A DNA stretch of 64,000 nucleotides, from NCBI RefSeq assembly GCF_014204915.1, contig NZ_JACHMH010000001.1:8519501-8583500 (forward strand), in the 5' to 3' direction. Shown in pieces: positions 58,176-64,000 of this stretch. Under the pieces are notes generated by a model that was not told where the DNA came from, made no database searches, and saw only the letters and a list, made by a program, of their open reading frames with translations. The DNA comes from Crossiella cryophila. GTDB taxonomy: Bacteria > Actinomycetota > Actinomycetes > Mycobacteriales > Pseudonocardiaceae. Positions within the stretch are counted from its first letter, which is position 1; each line of letters opens with the position of its first letter. Both the position numbers and the translations under genes were made by a program.

Positions 58176-61088
58176 GTGTCCCGGCCCTCCCGTGCCCGCA
58201 GGAAATGGTCCCTGCTCGCCGTTGTCGCCCTGCTGCTGATCGCCGCGGGTGGCTTCTGGTGGTCGCAGCGTGACGAGGTCAAACCCGCTGTCAGCCAACG
58301 CGAGCTGAAGCTCGACGTGGTGGACGGTCCGCGCAAGGACGAGCCAGTCCAGCTCGACGCCACGCTCTATCTGCCCGAGCGCACCCCGGCTCCGTCGGTG
58401 ATCGTCGCGCACGGCTTCGGCGGCAACAAGAACAGCGTCGCGCAGGAGTCGCGGGAGCTGGCCGAGCGCGGGTTCGTGGTGCTGGCCTACTCCGCGCGCG
58501 GCTTCGGCGCCTCCACCGGCCAGATCGCGCTGAACGCGCCGGAGTACGAGGTCGAGGACGCCAAACAGCTCGTCGACTGGCTCTCCCGGCAGCCCGAGGT
58601 GCTCAAGGACGCCGACAACGACCCCAAGGTCGGGGTCACCGGCGGCTCCTACGGCGGCGCGCTGGCGCTGATGCTGGCCGGCTATGACCGCAGGGTGGAC
58701 GCGATCGCGCCGGTGATCACCTGGAACGACCTCACCCAGGCCCTGCTGCCCAACGCCGCCTCCACTTCTCCGTTGAGCGCGACCACGCCCGCTGCGGGCG
58801 CCTTCGGCGCGGACGGGGTGTTCAAACGCACCTGGGCCGGCCTGTTCTTCTCCGCCGGGCTCGGCCCGGCCTCGGTGGCCGGTGGCGAACCACGCGGCGA
58901 GGCTCCCGAACCCGGCTCCAGCACCTCCAGCCAGCCCGAACCACTGCCCGGCGGCGCACCCGGCGGCCAGGGCTCTCCCGGCGGCCAGCAGGGCGCGGGC
59001 GGTCCCGGCGGACGCACCACCGGCGGCCCTGAGCTGACCTGCGGCCGGTTCCGGCCCGAGGTGTGCGCGGCCTACCGCGAGGCGGCCACCACCGGCCGCG
59101 CCTCCCAGGCCACCGTGGACCTGCTGCAGCGCTCCTCCCCCGCCAGCGTGACCAACCGGATCACGGTGCCGTCGATGATCGTCCAGGGCGAGGCGGACAC
59201 CCTGTTCGGCCTGGACCAGGCCGATGCCAACGCCCGCCAGATCGCCGCGGCGGGCGGCAAGGTCAAGACGGTCTGGTACGCCGGTGGCCACGACGGCGGC
59301 GCACCCGGACCGGCACTGCGGGCCGAGATCGGGCAGTGGTTCGACTTCCACCTGGCCAACCGCGGCAGCGACCCCGGCACCGAGTTCGAGTACGCGGTGC
59401 AGGGCTCGTTCCGGCGCACCGGCGGCCCCTCGGTGCGCACCGTGTCCACCTCGAACTACCCCGGCCTGGCCGGGGACCGCAACACCCCCACCGAGCTGCG
59501 CAAACTCGGTCTGACCGGCCCGGACCAGCCCGCGCTCAACCCGGCTGGCGGCAACCCGGCGGCACTGAGCGCGGTGCCCGGACTCAGCGGCCGGGTCGGC
59601 GGCGGCAGCGGGTCCTCCGCGCTGGCCACCGGCCTCGCCGTGGACATCCCCGGCCAGTTCGCCGCCTTCGGCACCGAGGCGATGACCGAACAGGTGCTGA
59701 TCGCGGGCGCGCCGCAGGTGCGGCTCAAGGCCAGCGGCCTGCCTGGACAGCCGAACCCGGGCGAGGCGGTGCTGTTCGTCAAGCTCTACGAGGTCGCCAA
59801 GGAAGGCCAGCGGACCCTGGCCGGTGGCGCGGTCGCGCCGATCCGGGTCAAGGACCTGCCGCAGGACGGCAGCCCGGTGGAGGTCACCGTGACCCTGCCC
59901 GGCGTGGTCCGGCCGGTCGCCGAGGGCAACAAGCTGATGGTCGTCGCGGCCACCACCGACCAGGCGTTCGCGCCCAGTGTCGAGCCCGCCGTGTACAAGA
60001 TCGGACTGGCCGGGGACAACGCCCTGTCCGTGCCGATCGTGCCCGGTCAGCGCTCGGCCAGCGTGATCCCCTGGGGCACCCTGGCCGGGATCGGCGGCGT
60101 GCTGCTGGTCGCGCTGATCGCCACCGTGATCGCCGCGATCCGCCGCCGCCGGGCCGACGACGTGGACCCTGACCTGCTGGACACCCCGCTGGACATCCGC
60201 GACCTCACCAAGTCCTACCCCGGCAAGCTGACCGCGGTGGACGGACTGTCCTTCCAGGTCAAACGCGGTCAGGTGCTCGGCCTGCTCGGGCCCAACGGCG
60301 CGGGCAAGACCACCACGCTGCGGATGCTGATGGGCCTGGTGCAGCCCACCGAGGGCGAGATCAGGGTGTTCGGGCACCTGGTGCACTCCGGCGCGCCGGT
60401 GCTCTCCCGCACCGGCTCGTTCGTGGAGGGCTCCGGCTTCCTGCCGCACCTGTCCGGCACCGCCAACCTGCACCTCTACTGGGCCGCCACCGGCCGCCCC
60501 CTCGAAGAGGCCAGGTTCGAGGACGCGCTGCAGATCGCCGGACTCGGCACCGCGGTGCGGCGCAAGGTCGGCACCTACAGCCAGGGCATGCGGCAGCGGC
60601 TGGCCATCGCCCAGGCCATGCTCGGCCTGCCGGACCTGCTGGTGCTCGACGAACCCGCCAACGGGCTCGACCCGCCGCAGATCCACCACATGCGCGATGT
60701 GCTGCGCCGCTACGCCGAGACCGGCCGCACCGTGGTCGTCTCCAGCCACCTGCTCGCCGAGGTCGAACAGACCTGCTCGCACGTGGTGGTCATGCACCGC
60801 GGCAGGCTGGTCGCGCAGGGCGAGGTGGCCGAGATCGTGGCCGGTGGCGGCGAGGTCAGCTTCCGGGTGGACAACCCGGAGGACGCCGTGGTCGCGCTCA
60901 AGGCGGTGGACGGCATCGGCGAGGTCAGCGCCGACGGCAGCACCGTGCACGCCGACCTCGGCGCGCTGCCGCGCTCGGTCGCGGTGAACGCGCTGGTGTA
61001 CGCCGGGGTCGCGGTCGAACAGGTCGGGCCGCGGCGACGGCTGGAGGACGCGTTCCTCCAGCTCGTGGGAGAGGACACCGTGCAGTGA
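58176..61088 (+). CDS. Extracellular alpha/beta hydrolase fused through a TM helix to an ABC-transporter ATPase
   Basis: A 970-residue two-domain protein. TM1 is at about 12-30 (SLLAVVALLLIAAGGFWW). A surface alpha/beta hydrolase of X-Pro-peptidase (S15-like) style follows (about 45-620; HGFGGNKNS; AYSARGFGAST; nucleophile Ser in VTGGSYGGALAL about 157; Asp near QGEADTLFG; His in YAGGHDGGAP), with a Gly/Pro-rich insert (about 235-290). TM2 is at about 633-655. The ABC ATPase spans 670-970 (Walker A GPNGAGKTT about 707; signature YSQGMRQR; Walker B LLVLDEPANGLDP; H-loop VVSSHLL). The permease gene overlaps its stop. One polypeptide thus joins an outside hydrolase to an inside motor. GTG 58176 seems leaderless. 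Confidence 0.9.
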   Translation: MSRPSRARRKWSLLAVVALLLIAAGGFWWSQRDEVKPAVSQRELKLDVVDGPRKDEPVQLDATLYLPERTPAPSVIVAHGFGGNKNSVAQESRELAERGFVVLAYSARGFGASTGQIALNAPEYEVEDAKQLVDWLSRQPEVLKDADNDPKVGVTGGSYGGALALMLAGYDRRVDAIAPVITWNDLTQALLPNAASTSPLSATTPAAGAFGADGVFKRTWAGLFFSAGLGPASVAGGEPRGEAPEPGSSTSSQPEPLPGGAPGGQGSPGGQQGAGGPGGRTTGGPELTCGRFRPEVCAAYREAATTGRASQATVDLLQRSSPASVTNRITVPSMIVQGEADTLFGLDQADANARQIAAAGGKVKTVWYAGGHDGGAPGPALRAEIGQWFDFHLANRGSDPGTEFEYAVQGSFRRTGGPSVRTVSTSNYPGLAGDRNTPTELRKLGLTGPDQPALNPAGGNPAALSAVPGLSGRVGGGSGSSALATGLAVDIPGQFAAFGTEAMTEQVLIAGAPQVRLKASGLPGQPNPGEAVLFVKLYEVAKEGQRTLAGGAVAPIRVKDLPQDGSPVEVTVTLPGVVRPVAEGNKLMVVAATTDQAFAPSVEPAVYKIGLAGDNALSVPIVPGQRSASVIPWGTLAGIGGVLLVALIATVIAAIRRRRADDVDPDLLDTPLDIRDLTKSYPGKLTAVDGLSFQVKRGQVLGLLGPNGAGKTTTLRMLMGLVQPTEGEIRVFGHLVHSGAPVLSRTGSFVEGSGFLPHLSGTANLHLYWAATGRPLEEARFEDALQIAGLGTAVRRKVGTYSQGMRQRLAIAQAMLGLPDLLVLDEPANGLDPPQIHHMRDVLRRYAETGRTVVVSSHLLAEVEQTCSHVVVMHRGRLVAQGEVAEIVAGGGEVSFRVDNPEDAVVALKAVDGIGEVSADGSTVHADLGALPRSVAVNALVYAGVAVEQVGPRRRLEDAFLQLVGEDTVQ

Positions 61089-61981
61089 GCGAGGAAACCA
61101 CAGCCGTGACGCACCCGCTGACCGACCGCGCGATCGCCGCGGACGGCTCCATCGAGGGCTATCGCGCCTCCCGCACGCTGCCGATCCGGGTCGAACTGGC
61201 CCGGCAGCTGCGACGGCGGCGCACCCAGGTCACCCTGGCCCTGCTCGCGCTGCTGCCGGTGGTGCTGCTGATCGCCTTCGAGCTGGGCGCCAGCCAGAAC
61301 GCGCGCCGCTCCGGCGGCCTGGTCGACCTGGCCACCGCCAGCGGCCAGAACTTCGTCACCTTCGCGCTGTTCGCCTCCTCCAGCTTCCTGCTGGTGGTCG
61401 TGGTCGCGCTGTTCTTCGGCGACACCGTGGCCAGCGAGGCATCCTGGTCCAGCCTGAAATACCTGCTCGCGGTCCCGGTGCCACGCGGCAGGTTGTTGCG
61501 GCAGAAGGCGATCGTGTCCGGGATGCTGGCCGTGGCCGGGCTGATCGTGCTGCCCGGCATGGCACTGGTGGTCGGGCTGATCTTCTACGGCGGCGGCGAC
61601 ATGGTCACGCCAACCGGCGAGTCGGTGGCGCTGGCCGACGGGCTCACCGCGCTCGGGCTGGCCATGGTGTACCTGATGATCCACCTGTTCTGGGTGGCCG
61701 GACTCGCGCTGTACCTGTCGGTGTCCACCGACGCCCCGCTGTCCGCGGTCGGCGGGGCCGCGCTGGTCTCCATCGTCTCCCAGATCCTGGATCAGATCAC
61801 CGACCTGGGCAGCCTGCGCAACTACCTGCCGACGCACTACTCCTTCGCCTGGTCCGACCTGCTCAGTACCGACATCGACTGGACCGGCATGGCCAGCGGG
61901 GTGCTCTCCGCGCTGGTGTACGGCACGGTGTTCCTGCTGCTGGCCGCCCGCCGGTTCGCCACCAAGGACATCACCAGCTGA
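61085..61981 (+). CDS. ABC-2-type transporter permease
   Basis: A 298-residue, six-TM permease (ELARQLRRRRTQVTLALLALLPVVLLIAF; FALFASSSFLLVVVVALFFGDTVASEASWSSLKYLLAVPVPRGRLL; SAVGGAALVSIVSQILDQI). It pairs with the ATPase domain just upstream; GTG 61085 overlaps the TGA. ABC-2 exporters move lipids, polysaccharides or peptides; the fused hydrolase may process the cargo. Confidence 0.9.
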   Translation: MSEETTAVTHPLTDRAIAADGSIEGYRASRTLPIRVELARQLRRRRTQVTLALLALLPVVLLIAFELGASQNARRSGGLVDLATASGQNFVTFALFASSSFLLVVVVALFFGDTVASEASWSSLKYLLAVPVPRGRLLRQKAIVSGMLAVAGLIVLPGMALVVGLIFYGGGDMVTPTGESVALADGLTALGLAMVYLMIHLFWVAGLALYLSVSTDAPLSAVGGAALVSIVSQILDQITDLGSLRNYLPTHYSFAWSDLLSTDIDWTGMASGVLSALVYGTVFLLLAARRFATKDITS

Positions 61982-61988
61982 CGCGCTG

Positions 61989-62022
61989 AATCGGCGGATG
62001 GAGGCCCCTCCACCCGCCGATT
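61989..62022. terminator. Hairpin terminator after the ABC operon
   Basis: AATCGGCGGATGGAGG (61989-62004) pairs with CCTCCACCCGCCGATT (62007-62022), one mismatch. It sits eight bases after the permease stop. The remaining 170 bases before the next gene hold only its promoter. Confidence 0.8.
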
Positions 62023-62196
62023 CGCCGCTGCCCGGCATCGGAGATCTTGTGCAACACCCCCGGTCGCGACGCCCGCACGCCTAGGCTGGTTCGGCTGAGG
62101 TGGTGCCCCGTACCCGGGCGTGCCCGTGCCGAACCAAGTGACAGGATGCCCGCGGCCGGTCCAGCGCCGGTCCAGCGGAGTCCACCGGGGGGCTGG

Positions 62197-64000
62197 ATGC
62201 TGCTGCTCGTGCTCGGTCCGCTGGCGGCGCGAGGGCCGGACCAGGAGCTGGTCAGCCTGCCCGCGCGCAAGCAGCGGCTGGTGCTGGCCACCCTCGCCCT
62301 GCACGCCGGGACCACCGTGTCGGTGGAGAAACTGGTGCACGCGGTCTGGGGCGAGACGCCACCGCGGTCCGCGCCCGGCAACCTCAAGACCTACGTCTGG
62401 GAACTGCGCCGCCAGCTGCACCCCGACCTGCGCATCTCCAGCCAGCCCGGCGGCTACCGGCTGGACCTGCCTGCCGACGCGCTGGATCTCGACGTGCTCG
62501 GCGGGCAGCTCGAGGCCGCCACCACCGCGCTGAACTCGGGCCACCCGGAGATCGCGCTGCGGCTGGCGGGCGAGGCCCTGGAACTGTGGCGTGGCCAGCC
62601 GTTCGAGGAACTCGACACCGACCTGGCCAGGGCGGCCGCCACCGCCGCGCTGGAGACCCGCTGGCAGGTGCAGGACGTGCGGGTGGAGGCGTTGCTGGCC
62701 ACCGGGCAGCACGAGAACGCCACCGCGGTGCTGCGCGGACTGATCGGCGAGGACCCGCTGCGGGAGAAGCTGTGGGCGCGGCTGCTGCTCGCGCTGTACC
62801 GCTCCGGGCGACAGGCGGAAGCGCTTTCCGCCTACCGGCAGGCGCGCACCGTGGTGCGGGCCGAACTGGGCATCGAACCCGGCCTGGAGCTGCGTGAACT
62901 GCACCAGCGCATCCTCACCGGCGACCCCGGCCTGCTGCTGCGCGAAGCCGAACCACCCGGCCCGGAACTGGTGGTGCCACGGCAGCTGCCGCCGGCCACC
63001 GGCGGCTTCACCGGGCGGGAGACCGCGCTGGCCTGGCTGGACCGGCTGCTCGCCGACCCGGACCAGGCCACCGTGCTGGGCACGGTCACCGGCAGCGCGG
63101 GCGTCGGCAAGACCACGCTGGTGGTGAACTGGGCGCACCAGGTGCGCGAGCGGTTCCCGGACGGGCAGCTCTACGTCAACCTGCGCGGCTACGCCGAGGG
63201 CCCGCCGCTGGGCCCGACCGAGGCCCTGGCCAGGTTCCTGCGCGCACTGGGCGTGCGGGCCGAACGGGTGCCTGCCGACCTGGACGAGCAGGCAGGGCTG
63301 TTCCGCTCGCTGCTGGCCGAACGCCGGGTGCTGATCATCCTGGACAACGCCAGCAGCGTGGTCCAGGTCCGCCCGCTGCTGCCGGCCACCCCGGGCTGCG
63401 CGGTGGTGGTGACCAGCCGGGACGCGCTGCGCGGGCTGGCCGCCTTCGACGACGCGCACACCCTGACGCTGAGCGTGCTGCCCGCGGCCGAATCGGTGCG
63501 GCTGCTGTCCCGGATCATCGGCCCGGCCCGCGCCGCGGCCGATCCGGCGGCCACCACCGAACTGGCCCAGCGCTGCGCGCACCTGCCCCTGGCCCTGCGG
63601 ATCGCCGCGGCCGACCTGGCGGTGCACCCGGAGCAGACGGTCGCGGAGTTCGTGGCGGAGCTGGGTGCGGACGGGCTGATGGGCAGGCTGACCGTGCACG
63701 GCGACGAACAGGCCGCGGTGCGCACCACCTTCGGCCTGTCCTACCGCGCGCTCAAACCGGAGACCGCGCACGTGTTCGCCTGCTTCGGCCTGATGACCGG
63801 CGACGACCTGACCCCGTCCGCGCTGGCCGCGCTGGCCGGGGTGAGCGAGGCCGAGGCCCGGCGCCGGCTGGCCGAGTTGCGCACGGCCAGCCTGGTCGAG
63901 CAGTCCGGGCCCGGCCGGTACCGGTGTCATGACCTGCTGCGGCAGTACGCGCGGGAACGGATCGAGGCCGAACTGGGCCAGGAGCAGCGGGACCGGGCGG
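62197..64000 (+). CDS. SARP-family regulator with NB-ARC ATPase domain (3' end outside window)
   Basis: An open frame from ATG 62197 reaches the window edge without a stop, giving 601 residues. Residues 1-90 are an OmpR-like DNA-binding domain (ARKQRLVLATLALHAGTTVSVEKLVHAVWGETPP), 95-240 the bacterial transcriptional activation domain (LWRGQPFEEL; RSGRQAEALSAYRQARTVVRAELGIEPG), and 265-600 an NB-ARC STAND ATPase (P-loop GSAGVGKTTLV; Walker-B-like RVLIILDNA; HLPLALRIAAADL). This is the AfsR/DnrI-like layout; TPRs probably follow beyond the edge. GGGGGG precedes ATG; an in-frame ATG at 62146 is less likely. It probably controls secondary metabolism. Confidence 0.9.
   Translation, partial: MLLLVLGPLAARGPDQELVSLPARKQRLVLATLALHAGTTVSVEKLVHAVWGETPPRSAPGNLKTYVWELRRQLHPDLRISSQPGGYRLDLPADALDLDVLGGQLEAATTALNSGHPEIALRLAGEALELWRGQPFEELDTDLARAAATAALETRWQVQDVRVEALLATGQHENATAVLRGLIGEDPLREKLWARLLLALYRSGRQAEALSAYRQARTVVRAELGIEPGLELRELHQRILTGDPGLLLREAEPPGPELVVPRQLPPATGGFTGRETALAWLDRLLADPDQATVLGTVTGSAGVGKTTLVVNWAHQVRERFPDGQLYVNLRGYAEGPPLGPTEALARFLRALGVRAERVPADLDEQAGLFRSLLAERRVLIILDNASSVVQVRPLLPATPGCAVVVTSRDALRGLAAFDDAHTLTLSVLPAAESVRLLSRIIGPARAAADPAATTELAQRCAHLPLALRIAAADLAVHPEQTVAEFVAELGADGLMGRLTVHGDEQAAVRTTFGLSYRALKPETAHVFACFGLMTGDDLTPSALAALAGVSEAEARRRLAELRTASLVEQSGPGRYRCHDLLRQYARERIEAELGQEQRDRA

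Overview
The window is high-GC actinobacterial chromosome (about 70% G+C by eye, many GTG and some TTG starts, pervasive GTGA/ATGA overlaps). A parE-parC topoisomerase IV pair, a SARP-type regulator, an F420/PPOX-type enzyme, a DasR-like site before a chitinase and a polycysteine sulfur-gene leader together suggest a filamentous actinomycete. Pseudonocardiales is my best guess, but no rRNA or other marker is present to prove it. I see no rRNA, tRNA, CRISPR, prophage or transposase gene.

Layout. 1-4.9 kb: a partial membrane protein, an RluA-type pseudouridine synthase, a MarR/ECF-sigma pair, a cupin, and an arylamine N-acetyltransferase. 4.9-10.8 kb: topoisomerase IV, with a 435-residue intein in ParC. 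10.9-15.4 kb: an MFS exporter, a YCII protein, a small unknown protein and a secreted M28-M1 double peptidase. 15.5-21.6 kb: a two-component system divergent from a lipoprotein/adaptor/ABC (MacAB-like) export operon. 21.6-30.8 kb: VOC protein, small membrane protein, zinc dehydrogenase, APH-like kinase, a 1600-residue TPR membrane protein, and a PadR/membrane-protein pair. 30.8-31.6 kb: structured intergenic repeats. 31.6-35.5 kb: NCS1 permease translationally coupled to a secreted beta-propeller, then a PPOX protein. 35.5-39.8 kb: LacI regulator with operators and a sugar ABC importer. 40-43.2 kb: VOC protein and metY-metX behind a cysteine-rich leader peptide. 43.2-47.6 kb: OsmC, class-I aminotransferase, NAD(P)-binding protein and an ECF sigma factor fused to a zinc finger, membrane segment and extracellular domain. 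47.7-51.4 kb: GH18 chitinase under a dre-like site and a GT87 glycosyltransferase. 51.7-53.6 kb: a RES-type toxin-antitoxin pair and a second copy of the structured repeat. 53.6-58.1 kb: GNAT, S9 peptidase, TerC behind a yybP-ykoY manganese riboswitch, and two coupled ABM-domain proteins. 58.2-64 kb: a hydrolase-ABC ATPase fusion with its permease, and a SARP/NB-ARC regulator cut by the window edge.

Highlights. The strongest candidate for something undescribed is a composite intergenic repeat, present as two copies 22 kb apart. Each copy has a 149-nt hairpin whose stems differ by compensatory changes, then inverted arrays of 22-bp units around a small hairpin; each array ends exactly at the stop codon of the neighbouring gene. 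Other points of interest are the ParC intein, the polycysteine leader, the membrane-tethered ECF sigma factor, the giant TPR protein, and two DNA words (CGATATAT-type and GTCCACWGTGGAC) that recur inside genes. Coordinates and starts were read by eye; family assignments rest on recognised motifs, not on database searches.
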